This document shows, in pieces, positions 17,591 to 25,662 of a DNA stretch of 64,000 nt. The notes beneath the pieces are model-generated. The model made no database searches. It had not been told where the DNA came from and saw nothing but the letters and a program-made list of their open reading frames with translations. The stretch covers positions 186,001 through 250,000 of the forward strand of contig NZ_VDGT01000007.1 of the NCBI RefSeq assembly GCF_006335015.1. The letters run 5' to 3'. The stretch's first letter is position 1. The number at the start of each line of letters is the position of its first letter. The position numbers and the translations under genes were made by a program. This DNA comes from Streptomyces sedi (GTDB taxonomy: Bacteria; Actinomycetota; Actinomycetes; Streptomycetales; Streptomycetaceae).

Positions 17591-18373
17591 TCAGGCGCGT
17601 TCGAAGGCGTGGATCCGGCCGACGGTGGTGAACCCCAGCCGCGCGTACCAGAGTCGGGGCCAGTCGTCGGCCTCCGCGACCAGGAAGCGGGTGGCGCAGC
17701 CGGCCGCCTCCGCCAGCCGCAGGGCCTCGGCCACCACCGCGTGGCCGTGGCCCCGGCCCAGGTGCTCCTCGGCGGTGAGCAGGTCCTCGATCTGGGCGAG
17801 GCCGGCGGCCGGTGCGAGATAGAGGTCGACCCACGCGGCGATCTCGCCGCCCCCGGTCGGGGACCCCACGAAGTGGACGGTCTCGGCCCCGCCCCGGCGC
17901 ACGTCTCGCCGCTCGACGAGCTGCCGGACGGCCTCCTCGTCGGCGTCCGGCAGAAAGCCGCGCCAGCGGCGGGCCAACGGCCCGCGCAGCGCGGCCAGTT
18001 CGACCGTCCCCGCGCGCGGCCCGCCCGGCCGGGGCGCGGGAACGGGGCCCCGGTGGACCATCAGCAGCTCGGCGGTGTGCTCGTAGCCGGCGGCGGTGAA
18101 CGGCCCGATCGCCGCCTCGCCCGTGCCCTCGTCGAACACGGTGACCAGCCGGTACGGCAGCCCCGCGAGCGCCCGGTCGGCGAGCGCGGGCAGCGCGGCC
18201 GGGTCGGGCAGCGGGCGTTCGACGAAGAGCTGGTTGTCCACGCGCGAGTGCGGCAGCGCGTCGTTCGTCGCCGCGAAGCCGCAGGGGAACTCCTCGACGC
18301 GGCGCGCCTGGCGGCGGGCGAAGTCGGCGAGGAAGGCCCGCAGGGGCGACGAGGCGGCGGCTGAGGTGGTCAC
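17591..18373 (-). CDS. GNAT-family N-acetyltransferase
   Basis: About 260 residues; the C-terminal half carries the acetyl-CoA loop LGRGHGHAVVAEAL and the usual following helix and strand (FLVAEADDWPRLWYARLGF). The N-terminal half is a degenerate GNAT-like domain, as in tandem GNAT proteins. The GTG at 18373 has GGGAGG only one base upstream, which is tight; the extension to 18463 has no clear site and poor protein character, so the start is uncertain. It ends 35 bases from the convergent exporter gene. Acceptor substrate unknown. Confidence 0.75.
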   Translation of the reverse strand: MTTSAAASSPLRAFLADFARRQARRVEEFPCGFAATNDALPHSRVDNQLFVERPLPDPAALPALADRALAGLPYRLVTVFDEGTGEAAIGPFTAAGYEHTAELLMVHRGPVPAPRPGGPRAGTVELAALRGPLARRWRGFLPDADEEAVRQLVERRDVRRGGAETVHFVGSPTGGGEIAAWVDLYLAPAAGLAQIEDLLTAEEHLGRGHGHAVVAEALRLAEAAGCATRFLVAEADDWPRLWYARLGFTTVGRIHAFERA

Positions 18374-18460
18374 GCCTCCCGAGCGTAGCCGCCCTCCACG
18401 GTCCGTGCAGCACCACCCGCCCGACCGCTCGGGCCAGGGCCCCGCACCGCGCGACCGCCT

Positions 18461-18490
18461 CAACTCATTTGCTATAGCTATGATTTGATG
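18461..18490 (+). promoter_or_regulatory. AT-rich palindromic site upstream of the S37 peptidase
   Basis: A markedly AT-rich island (ATTTGCTATAGCTATGATTT) in a GC-rich background, containing the overlapping perfect palindromes GCTATAGC and ATAGCTAT. It lies 39-68 bases before the peptidase ATG and is a plausible promoter or operator. Which factor would bind is not known. Confidence 0.35.
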
Positions 18491-18528
18491 GGGTGCGGAA
18501 AGCCCTTCCCACAGCGAGGAGATGATGC

Positions 18529-19938
18529 ATGAGAAGGACCACGGGGTGGCTGGCTTCGGCGGCGGTGCTGGCCGGGGCGACCACCGCCTGGGGTGCGGTC
18601 GCGAGTGCCGCCCAGGCCCAGGACCAGGACATCGCGGAGCGCATCGCCGCGATTCCCGGGATGACCCTGATCGAGGAGAAGCCGGCCGAGAACGGCGACC
18701 GGTTCCTGTTGCTGAGCTTCGAGCAGCCGCTCGACCATCGCAGGCCCGGCCTGGGAAGTTTCGATCAGCGAATATCCGTGCTGCACACGGACGAGGACCG
18801 GCCCACGGTGTTCCACACCAACGGCTACTGGCTCAACCCCGAGCCGGCCTACAGCGAGCCCACCCAGCTGCTGGACGCCAACGAGGTCGGCCTCGAACAC
18901 CGCTTCTTCGGCGAGTCGGTCCCCGAGGGCGGCGACTGGAGCACGCTGGACATCTACCAGGCGGCCAGCGACCAGCACCGCGTCCACGAGGCGCTGGCGG
19001 AGATCTACGACCGGAACTGGATCTCCACCGGGCGCAGCAAGGGCGGGATGACGGCCGCGTTCTACCGCTACCACTACCCGGACGACATGGACGGGACGGT
19101 CGCCTACGTCGCGCCGAGCAACACCGACCGCGAGGACACCGGTCCCTACGACGAGGCGCTGGCCACCGTCGGCACCGCCGAGTGCCGCTCCGCCCTGGAG
19201 GCGGTGGAGCGCGAGGTGCTGCTGCGGCGCGAGGAGATGGTGCCGCTGCACGAGGAGTGGGCCGAGGAGGTGGGCGCCACCTTCACCACCGTCGGCGGCG
19301 CGGAGCAGTCCTTCGAGGTCGGCCCGCTGAACCTGCGGTGGACGTTCTGGCAGTACTACGGAACGGAGGAGGACTGCGCCGCCGTGCCGGAGCCGACCGC
19401 GTCCACCCAGGAGCTGTACGACTACGTGGACGCCATGGTCGGCTGGGGGGCCGACCATGAGCTGACCGCCATGGCGCCGTACTACTACCAGGCCGCGACC
19501 CAGCTGGGGAACCCGCTGTTCTCCACCGCGCACATCGACGACCTGCTGGAGTATCCGGAGCTGAAGTACTCCGCGGCCTTCGTGCCGCCGGAGGTCGAGC
19601 TGCCCGCCTTCGACGACCGGCCGATGACGTGGGTCGACGGCTGGGCGACCCACATGGGCACGGAGCTGCTCTTCGTCAACGGCGGTGCCGACCCGTGGGC
19701 CGGCAAGCCGTTCCACGCCGACTCCGAGGACCGGCGGGCGCACACCCTGGTGGCCCCCGGGGCCAACCACGGCGCCGACATCAGCCAGCTCACCGAGGAG
19801 GACCGCGCCCTCGCGGTCGAGTCGGTGCGCGCCTGGGCGGGTCTCCCGGCCGACACCCGGTCCCCTGCCGCAGCCGGCGGCAGCACCTACGACCCGGCGC
19901 TCGACCACCCGGCGCCGCACGCGCTGCCACGTCCGTGA
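18529..19938 (+). CDS. Secreted S37-family prolyl tri/tetrapeptidyl aminopeptidase
   Basis: A 469-residue exported peptidase. Residues 1-30 form a signal peptide (RR, hydrophobic stretch, ASAAQA cleavage region). The nucleophile is Ser170 in GRSKGG, with downstream GGADPWAGK and GANHGAD segments supplying the likely Asp and His of an alpha/beta-hydrolase triad. Family S37 enzymes from Streptomyces release tri- or tetrapeptides ending in proline from peptide N-termini in the culture fluid. The ATG at 18529 is set by GAGGAG seven bases upstream. Two strong hairpins follow the stop. Confidence 0.83.
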   Translation: MRRTTGWLASAAVLAGATTAWGAVASAAQAQDQDIAERIAAIPGMTLIEEKPAENGDRFLLLSFEQPLDHRRPGLGSFDQRISVLHTDEDRPTVFHTNGYWLNPEPAYSEPTQLLDANEVGLEHRFFGESVPEGGDWSTLDIYQAASDQHRVHEALAEIYDRNWISTGRSKGGMTAAFYRYHYPDDMDGTVAYVAPSNTDREDTGPYDEALATVGTAECRSALEAVEREVLLRREEMVPLHEEWAEEVGATFTTVGGAEQSFEVGPLNLRWTFWQYYGTEEDCAAVPEPTASTQELYDYVDAMVGWGADHELTAMAPYYYQAATQLGNPLFSTAHIDDLLEYPELKYSAAFVPPEVELPAFDDRPMTWVDGWATHMGTELLFVNGGADPWAGKPFHADSEDRRAHTLVAPGANHGADISQLTEEDRALAVESVRAWAGLPADTRSPAAAGGSTYDPALDHPAPHALPRP

Positions 19939-19940
19939 GT

Positions 19941-20011
19941 CACGGGGCGCCGCCGCGGCGGCGCCCCGTGCCAGCCCCGACGCTCTCCGGGGGACAAGCC
20001 CCCGGGGCTGG
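19941..20011 (+). terminator. Two consecutive hairpins, the first a 30-base perfect palindrome
   Basis: Bases 19941-19970 are a perfect inverted repeat beginning CACGGGGCGCCGC, two bases after the peptidase stop. A second hairpin follows: an outer stem CCAGCCCCG (19971-19979) with CGGGGCTGG (20003-20011) encloses an alternative inner stem CCGGGGG/CCCCCGG. Together they would stop transcription before the convergent IclR gene. Confidence 0.78.
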
Positions 20012-20013
20012 CC

Positions 20014-20093
20014 GACCAGTGGTGGCGACCAGTGGTAGCGACCGGGCTCCCCCAGCGGTGGAACCTGACCACCGGCACCAACCACCGGCACCG
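20014..20093. repeat. Two pairs of 13-base direct repeats
   Basis: GACCAGTGGTGGC is followed at once by GACCAGTGGTAGC (20014-20039), and ACCACCGGCACCA by ACCACCGGCACCG (20068-20093). They lie in the 3' gap between the convergent peptidase and IclR genes and have no visible coding role. Confidence 0.7.
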
Positions 20094-20125
20094 ACCAGCC
20101 GAACTCCGCCGCGCCGGGGGCCCGT

Positions 20126-21004
20126 TCACCCCGTCGTCGCGCCCGGCAGCAGATGGCCGCTGATGGTGGCGGCGGCGCGGTGCATCCGTTGGGCGACGAG
20201 CGGGATGCGGGCCGGGAGCAGCCGCTCGGCAGGGGCGGCGAGCGCGAGGGCGCCCACGGGGTGGCGGGCCTGGTCGCGGATGACCACGCCGACGGCGACG
20301 ACGTCGTCGGCGCTCTCGCCGTGGTTGGTGGCGTGGCCGGCCTGGGCGACCGTGGTCAGATGGCGCTGGATCTCCTCCAGGCTGGCCAGCGTGCGGTCGG
20401 TGAGGGTCTGCACGCCGCGCGGGTAGAGGTCGGTGACCCGCTCCGGGGGCAGCGCGGCCAGGATCGACTTGCCGGCGGCGGTCGCGTGCGCCGGCAGCAC
20501 CATGCCGACGCGCAGCCCGACCCGCAGCGGCTGGGTGGACTCGACGCCGTCCACGAAACGCGCGCCGTTGCCCTCCAGCACCACCAGGTGCACGGTCTCG
20601 CCCGTCTCGTCGGCCAGCGCCCGCAGCGGCGGCCCCGCGACCTGGCGCAGGTCGAGGCGGGAGAGCGCCCGCAACCCCGCGTCGGCGAGCGCGGGGCCCG
20701 GCAGATAGACGTGGCTGTCGCCGCGCTGGGTGGCGAAGCCGCGGAAGCAGAGCGTGGACAGCAGCCGGTGCGCGGTGGAGCGGGCGACGCCCAGCAGTTC
20801 GGACGCCTCGTAGACGCGCAGCTCGCCGCGTTCGTCCAGCGCGTGGATCAGGCGCAGCGCGTTGTCCACCGAGCCGAGGCTGTAGGGCGGGGGCGTGGTG
20901 GACCAGTTGGCGCCCGCGCTCCGCCCGGCCGGGCTCCGGCCCGGCGTCCGGCGGGCCGGAGCCCCCGAGGGGTCATCCCCCGCGGTTGACGAGATCCTTG
21001 TCAT
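20126..21004 (-). CDS. IclR-family regulator of the gentisate cluster
   Basis: A 292-residue regulator: an N-terminal winged helix (SLGSVDNALRLIHALDERGE, then ELLGVARSTAHRLLSTL as recognition helix) and a C-terminal GAF-like effector domain (DETGETVHLVVLEGNGARFVD onward). The ATG at 21004 lies inside the end of the upstream monooxygenase gene (32-base overlap), so the two are translationally coupled. The first 38 or so residues are low-complexity. In related actinobacteria IclR proteins control gentisate genes in response to aromatic acids. The paired sites at 22346-22464 are the natural target. Confidence 0.83.
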   Translation of the reverse strand: MTRISSTAGDDPSGAPARRTPGRSPAGRSAGANWSTTPPPYSLGSVDNALRLIHALDERGELRVYEASELLGVARSTAHRLLSTLCFRGFATQRGDSHVYLPGPALADAGLRALSRLDLRQVAGPPLRALADETGETVHLVVLEGNGARFVDGVESTQPLRVGLRVGMVLPAHATAAGKSILAALPPERVTDLYPRGVQTLTDRTLASLEEIQRHLTTVAQAGHATNHGESADDVVAVGVVIRDQARHPVGALALAAPAERLLPARIPLVAQRMHRAAATISGHLLPGATTG

Positions 21005-22214
21005 AAGCGGCGACTCTCTTGTAGTGGTCGGAGATCGCGGCCATCTCCTCGTGGCTGATGACGTCCTCGATCCGTTCGAACGGACGGTCCCCGGTGCGGT
21101 CGTGGACCTCCTTGAGGATGGTGTCCGGCGGGTGGACCCGGTTGGTCATGACCACCCGGGTGGTGGCCGGGCGGCGCTCCTCCTCGTAGACGGCCAGGGC
21201 GCGGCGCGGGTCGCCCGGGTGTCCGGCCAGGGCGAGCCGCAGCGCGTGTGCGTCGAGGATGGCCTGGCCTGCGCCGTTGGAGCCGCGCGGCACCATGGGG
21301 TGGGCGGCGTCGCCGAGCAGCGTGACCCCGCCGAACGTCCAGCGCGGCAGCGGGTCCTGGTCGACCATGGGGTACTCCAGCACGGACTCCGCCCCCCGGA
21401 TCAGCTCCGGGACGTCCAACCAGTCGAAGTGCCAGTCGGCGAAGACGTCAAGGAAGTCCTCCAGCCGCCCGGCCCGGGTCCAGTCGCGGGTGGCTTCGCG
21501 GGGGCGTTCCACCTCGGCCACCCAGTTGACCAGTTGGTCACCCGCCGGGTTGATCTCCTCGCGCACGGGATAGATCACCATCTTGCCCGTGGCCAACCAG
21601 CCGGCGCGGACCATGCTGGCGCCGCTGAGGAAGGGCCGGCAGGGGGTGACGCCGCGCCACATCGTGATGCCCGAGTACTTCGGCTCGCCCTCGTCCGGGT
21701 AGAGCTGGGCGCGGACGGCGGAGTGGATGCCGTCGCAGGCGATCACGACGTCGGCGGACTCGGTGGTGCGCCGGCCGGTGGTGGCGTCCTCGACGGTGAC
21801 GGTGACCCGCTCGCCGTCGTCGTCGCACGCGACCACGCGGCAGCCGAGCCGCACCGCGTCGGGGCCGAGCCGCTCCTCCACCGCGGCGAGCAGGCCGAGC
21901 TGCGCGTCGCCCCGGTGCAGCGAGAGCTGCGGGTGGTCGTAGCCGGCGCGGCGGCCGAGCGGTTCGCGGTAGCAGAGCTGACCGAAGCGGTTGAAGAAGA
22001 CGGACTCCGCCGTCTCCACCCCGGAGGCGGCGAGCCGCTCGGCGACGCCGAGCCGCTCCAACACCCGGACGGCGTGCGGCAGCAGGTTCACCCCGGCGCC
22101 GATCGGCGCCAGCCGGGGCACGGCTTCCAGCACCCGGCAGGCCACACCGGCCTGGTGCAGCTCCAGGGCGAGGGTGAGACCACCGATCCCCGCGCCGACG
22201 ACGAGAACGTTCAT
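20973..22214 (-). CDS. FAD-dependent aromatic monooxygenase, probable 3-hydroxybenzoate 6-hydroxylase
   Basis: A 413-residue class A flavoprotein hydroxylase: GAGIGGLTLALELHQAG at the N-terminus binds the ADP part of FAD, ACDGIHSAVR is the DG motif and LLGDAAHPMVP the GD motif. Such enzymes use NAD(P)H and O2 to hydroxylate a ring position. Placement opposite gentisate dioxygenase and its partners makes gentisate the likely product, so 3-hydroxybenzoate 6-hydroxylation is preferred; a salicylate hydroxylase is the alternative. It is transcribed divergently from the ring-cleavage genes and leads into the IclR gene. Confidence 0.8.
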   Translation of the reverse strand: MNVLVVGAGIGGLTLALELHQAGVACRVLEAVPRLAPIGAGVNLLPHAVRVLERLGVAERLAASGVETAESVFFNRFGQLCYREPLGRRAGYDHPQLSLHRGDAQLGLLAAVEERLGPDAVRLGCRVVACDDDGERVTVTVEDATTGRRTTESADVVIACDGIHSAVRAQLYPDEGEPKYSGITMWRGVTPCRPFLSGASMVRAGWLATGKMVIYPVREEINPAGDQLVNWVAEVERPREATRDWTRAGRLEDFLDVFADWHFDWLDVPELIRGAESVLEYPMVDQDPLPRWTFGGVTLLGDAAHPMVPRGSNGAGQAILDAHALRLALAGHPGDPRRALAVYEEERRPATTRVVMTNRVHPPDTILKEVHDRTGDRPFERIEDVISHEEMAAISDHYKRVAAYDKDLVNRGG

Positions 22215-22345
22215 GTGCCGTGCCTTTCCTCCGGCCGCCTCCGCCCGTCGGCCGGGGGCGGCCGGCGGGCGTTGATGAGCGTGGCCCGCTCACGGCCTCG
22301 CACCCTAGGAACCGCGGTGGGTGGTGCGGGCTTCTCCTCGACAGC

Positions 22346-22464
22346 GATTCTGCTATGCGGGACGGGCAGCCGGCAAGGGCGGTGCCGCTGATCACGAGTC
22401 CGCGTCGCCACACGCTCGCGTGAACGGCCGCACCGCCAGGGAGCGCGTTCGCCATAGCAGAATC
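22346..22464. promoter_or_regulatory. Paired inverted operator-like sites in the divergent promoter region
   Basis: GATTCTGCTATG (22346-22357) and its exact inverse CATAGCAGAATC (22453-22464) lie 95 bases apart in the 338-base gap between the divergent monooxygenase and dioxygenase genes. The match extends loosely on both sides. Each copy sits 90-130 bases from one of the two starts, as expected of one regulator controlling both arms. The IclR protein is the obvious candidate. Nothing else recognisable is in this gap. Confidence 0.6.
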
Positions 22465-22552
22465 AGCGACCGGCGGCCGTTCCCCGCTCCGCCCGCGCTC
22501 CTACCGTGGCGCCCCGAGCGCCGTGGCGGCGGCGCGAGAGAGGGAAGGGCAC

Positions 22553-23674
22553 ATGACCGTGGAGGAACGGCCCACCGACCACGCGTCGGTCGACAACGCG
22601 ATGAGCGGCGAGGACTCACCCGAACTGCGACGGCTCTACGACGACTTCGAGTCGGAGCACCTGATCCCGCTGTGGACGCAGCTCGGCGACCTGATGCCGA
22701 TGACGCCGGCGCCCCGGGCCAGGCCGCACGTGTGGCGGTGGTCCACGCTGCACCCGTTGGCCGAACGGGCCGGCGACCTGGTCCCCGTCGGGCGGGGCGG
22801 GGAGCGGCGGGCGATCGCGCTGGCCAACCCCGGCCTCGCGGGGAACGCCTACGCCGCGCCGACGCTCTGGGCGGCGATCCAGTACCTCGGCCCGCGGGAG
22901 ACGGCGCCGGAGCACCGGCACTCGCAGAACGCGTTCCGCTTCGTCGTCGAGGGCGAGGGCGTGTGGACGGTGGTGGACGGCGACCCGGTGCGGATGAGCC
23001 GGGGCGACTTCCTGCTCACTCCGGGATGGCGCTTCCACGGCCACCACAACGAGACCGACCGGCCGATGGCCTGGCTCGACGGGCTGGACATCCCGTTGGC
23101 GCACCAGACCGACGTGGGGTTCTTCGAGTTCGGCTCGGACCGGGTCACCGACTACGCGACGCCCCGCTACTCGCGCGGCGAACGCCTCTGGTCCCACCCG
23201 GGGTTGCGCCCGCTGACGGGGCTCGCCGACACCGTCTCCTCCCCCATCGCCGCCTACCGCTGGGAGCACACCGACCGGGCGCTCACCGAGCAGTTGCTGC
23301 TGGAGGAGGAGGGGCAGCCGGCCACCGTGGAGCAGGGGCACGCGGCCGTCCGCTACGTGAACCCGACCACGGGTGGCGACGTGATGCCGACCCTCAGGGC
23401 CGAGTTCCACCGGCTGCGGACCGGCGCCAGGACCGCCACCCGCAGGGAGGTCGGCGCCAGCGTCTTCCAGGTGTTCGAGGGGCGGGGCCGTATCGCGCTG
23501 GGCGGCGTCGAGCACGCCGTCGAGAAGGGCGACCTGTTCGTGGTGCCCTCCTGGGTGCCGTGGTGGGCCGGGGCCGAGGGCGGCCGGCCGCTGGACCTGT
23601 TCCGTTTCTCCGACGCGCCGGTGATGGAACGACTTGGCTTCGCGCGCACGCATATCGAGGGAGAAGAACGATGA
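22553..23674 (+). CDS. Gentisate 1,2-dioxygenase
   Basis: A 373-residue bicupin Fe(II) dioxygenase that opens gentisate to maleylpyruvate. The first cupin shows EHRHSQNAFRFVVEG with the His-x-His metal ligands, then TPGWRFHGHHNE; the second cupin (ASVFQVFEGRGRIALG, VVPSWVPWWAG) is degenerate, as in the family. ATG 22553 follows AGAGAGGGAAGGG; an upstream start at 22523 would lack one. The stop overlaps the next ATG (ATGA). Confidence 0.9.
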   Translation: MTVEERPTDHASVDNAMSGEDSPELRRLYDDFESEHLIPLWTQLGDLMPMTPAPRARPHVWRWSTLHPLAERAGDLVPVGRGGERRAIALANPGLAGNAYAAPTLWAAIQYLGPRETAPEHRHSQNAFRFVVEGEGVWTVVDGDPVRMSRGDFLLTPGWRFHGHHNETDRPMAWLDGLDIPLAHQTDVGFFEFGSDRVTDYATPRYSRGERLWSHPGLRPLTGLADTVSSPIAAYRWEHTDRALTEQLLLEEEGQPATVEQGHAAVRYVNPTTGGDVMPTLRAEFHRLRTGARTATRREVGASVFQVFEGRGRIALGGVEHAVEKGDLFVVPSWVPWWAGAEGGRPLDLFRFSDAPVMERLGFARTHIEGEER

Positions 23675-24513
23675 GGCTGGCGACGATCCGGCTGCCCGAG
23701 GGCGGCACCAGGGCGGTGCGGGTGACGGGCGAGACCGTCACCGAGCTGGAGTACGAGGATGTCGGCGCGCTGCTGGCGGCCGGCGGGCTGGAGCGGGCCG
23801 CGACCGCCGAGGGGCGTCAACGGCTCCGCGCCGAGGTGGAGTTGGCCCCTGTGGTGCCCCGGCCGGGGAAGATCCTGTGCGTCGGGCTGAACTACCGCAC
23901 CCACATCCTGGAGATGGGCCGCGAACTCCCGACCGCTCCCACGGTGTTCACCAAGTATCCGGAGGCGCTGGTCGGCCCCGAGGACCCGGTGCTGCTGCCG
24001 CCGGAGTCCGAACAGGTCGACTGGGAAGGCGAGTTGGCCGTGATCGTGGGCGCCACGGTGCGGCGCGCCAGCCTGGCGACGGCCGAGGCGGCGATCGCCG
24101 GCTACGCGGTGCTCAACGACGTGACGATGCGGGACTGGCAGTACCGGACGCTCCAGTGGCTGCCGGGCAAGTCCTTCGAGGCGAGCACGCCGTTCGGGCC
24201 CGAGCTGGTCACCCCCGACGAGTTCTCCCCCGGCCCCGAGCTGGTGACGGCGGTGGACGGCGAGGAGGTGCAGCGGGCGGGGACCGACGACCTGGTCTTC
24301 GGGCCGGCCGAGTTGATCGCCTACCTGTCGACCGTGCTGACCCTGCGCCCGGGCGACGTGATCGCGACCGGCACCCCGGGCGGGGTGGGGCACGCCAGGA
24401 AGCCGGCGCGCTATCTGACGCCCGGCCAGACGTTGACCACCACGGTCGAGGGTCTCGGCACGCTGCGCAACCCGACCGTGGCCGAGACCGCGACGGCGAC
24501 CGGCGCGGCATGA
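23671..24513 (+). CDS. Fumarylpyruvate hydrolase (FAH family)
   Basis: A 280-residue fumarylacetoacetate-hydrolase-fold enzyme. Metal ligands Glu119 and Glu121 sit in DWEGELAVIVG; NDVTMRDWQ and GKSFEASTPFGPELV are the conserved active-site segments, and GDVIATGTPGGVG closes the fold. It splits fumarylpyruvate into fumarate and pyruvate, the last gentisate step. The start overlaps the dioxygenase stop by four bases. Confidence 0.88.
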   Translation: MRLATIRLPEGGTRAVRVTGETVTELEYEDVGALLAAGGLERAATAEGRQRLRAEVELAPVVPRPGKILCVGLNYRTHILEMGRELPTAPTVFTKYPEALVGPEDPVLLPPESEQVDWEGELAVIVGATVRRASLATAEAAIAGYAVLNDVTMRDWQYRTLQWLPGKSFEASTPFGPELVTPDEFSPGPELVTAVDGEEVQRAGTDDLVFGPAELIAYLSTVLTLRPGDVIATGTPGGVGHARKPARYLTPGQTLTTTVEGLGTLRNPTVAETATATGAA

Positions 24514-24581
24514 ACGGGCACGCGGCACGGGAGGCCGGCCGGCATCAGCGGGCGCGCGGCGTGAGCGGGGAGCCGGCGTGA
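24510..24581 (+). CDS. Tiny ORF bridging two gentisate genes
   Basis: ATG at 24510 overlaps the hydrolase stop (ATGA) and encodes 23 residues (MNGHAAREAGRHQRARG and on); its stop overlaps the GTG of the isomerase gene (GTGA, 24578). It closes an otherwise untranslated 64-base gap and could pass terminating ribosomes to the isomerase. The peptide is Arg/His-rich with no fold; a coupling role is inference. Confidence 0.35.
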   Translation: MNGHAAREAGRHQRARGVSGEPA

Positions 24582-25360
24582 GCGCGGACGAGCTGGCCGG
24601 GGCCAGGGAGGAGCTGCGGCGGCGGCAGGGCGCGGGCCTGCGCGAGGACGCGCCGGGCGCGCCGGCAGCCGAGCTGGCGCTGGCCCGGCTGGGCACCGCG
24701 TTCTTCGCCCGCCGGCTGACGCTGCTGGACGACGGGGAGCTGGCCGGGCCGAGCCTGCTGCCGGGATGGAGCAGGGCGGCGCTGGTGGCCCATGTCGGTT
24801 ACAACGCACGGGCGTTGACCCGGCTGGTCGCCTGGGCCGCGACCGGCGTGGAGACCCCGATGTACGCCTCGTCCGAGCAGCGCGCCCGGGAGATCGAGCG
24901 GGGCGCGAGCCAGCCGCCGCGCGCGCTGCGCGCGCTGTTCGCGCACAGCGAGGTCCATCTCAACGTGGCCTGGCGCGACCTGCCGTCGGCCGCCTGGGAC
25001 GCGGAGGTGGTCACCGCCCAGGGGCGCACGGTGCCCGCGCGCGAGACCGCGTGGATGCGGACCAGGGAGGTGTGGGTGCACGCCGTGGACCTGGCGAACG
25101 GCGCCGGCTTCGGTGACCTTCCGCCCGCGCTGCTGGACCGGCTGGCGGCCGACGTGGTGGCGGGCTGGCGGCGTCGGGGGGAGGCGGTCTCGCTGACCCT
25201 GCGGCCTGAGGACCGGGACGAGCCGCTGGTGCTCGGCGACGGCTCGGGCCCCGAGGTCGCCGGCACCCAGGCCGATCTGGTGCGTTGGCTCACCGGCAGG
25301 GGCGCGCGTCGACTCACGCACGCCGGTGACACACCACCGGCGCTTCCTCGCTGGCTCTGA
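24578..25360 (+). CDS. Mycothiol-dependent maleylpyruvate isomerase
   Basis: A 260-residue protein of the DinB-like MDMPI family. The N-terminal four-helix bundle has the metal-binding pattern (LPGWSRAALVAHVGYNARAL, His in VAHV; later HSEVHLN and TREVWVHAVDLA with His ligands), and the C-terminal domain is the small alpha/beta part of the family. With mycothiol as cofactor it isomerises maleylpyruvate to fumarylpyruvate, filling the step between its two upstream neighbours. Glutathione-using bacteria employ an unrelated enzyme, so this marks an actinobacterium. Confidence 0.88.
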   Translation: MSADELAGAREELRRRQGAGLREDAPGAPAAELALARLGTAFFARRLTLLDDGELAGPSLLPGWSRAALVAHVGYNARALTRLVAWAATGVETPMYASSEQRAREIERGASQPPRALRALFAHSEVHLNVAWRDLPSAAWDAEVVTAQGRTVPARETAWMRTREVWVHAVDLANGAGFGDLPPALLDRLAADVVAGWRRRGEAVSLTLRPEDRDEPLVLGDGSGPEVAGTQADLVRWLTGRGARRLTHAGDTPPALPRWL

Positions 25361-25548
25361 CCGCTCCACCTCGCGCCGGCGCGCACCGTTCTCACCCGAG
25401 GACAACGCGCGCCGGCGCTCACTCATGCGCGCCTCCACATCGAGGCGACAACTCCCCCACACGACCGCCATAATCCTCAGCAGCCCCCTGAGAAATGGAT
25501 CACAGTCGACAACCTCTTGACGAGACAGGGCCACACCACCACCATCTG

Positions 25549-25577
25549 TAAACGATTCCAGCGCCTGGAAACGTTTA
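25549..25577. promoter_or_regulatory. Paired LacI-type operator upstream of the regulator gene
   Basis: TAAACGATTCCAG (25549-25561) and CTGGAAACGTTTA (25565-25577) form an inverted repeat with 12 of 13 matches and a 3-base centre. The right arm also contains the perfect LacI-type core AAACGTTT and the left arm a near copy (AAACGATT), so it could be two adjacent half-overlapping operators. A TTGACG box lies at 25517-25522. The site is 86 bases before the LacI ATG, fitting autoregulation and control of the whole downstream operon. The remainder of the 302-base gap shows nothing else. Confidence 0.72.
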
Positions 25578-25662
25578 CCCGAACTCCCCGATACCGGCGG
25601 AAGAGGGTTACTGCCAGGCGAAGCACCACCAGGACGACGAACACACCGCAAGGGGGCGGGAC

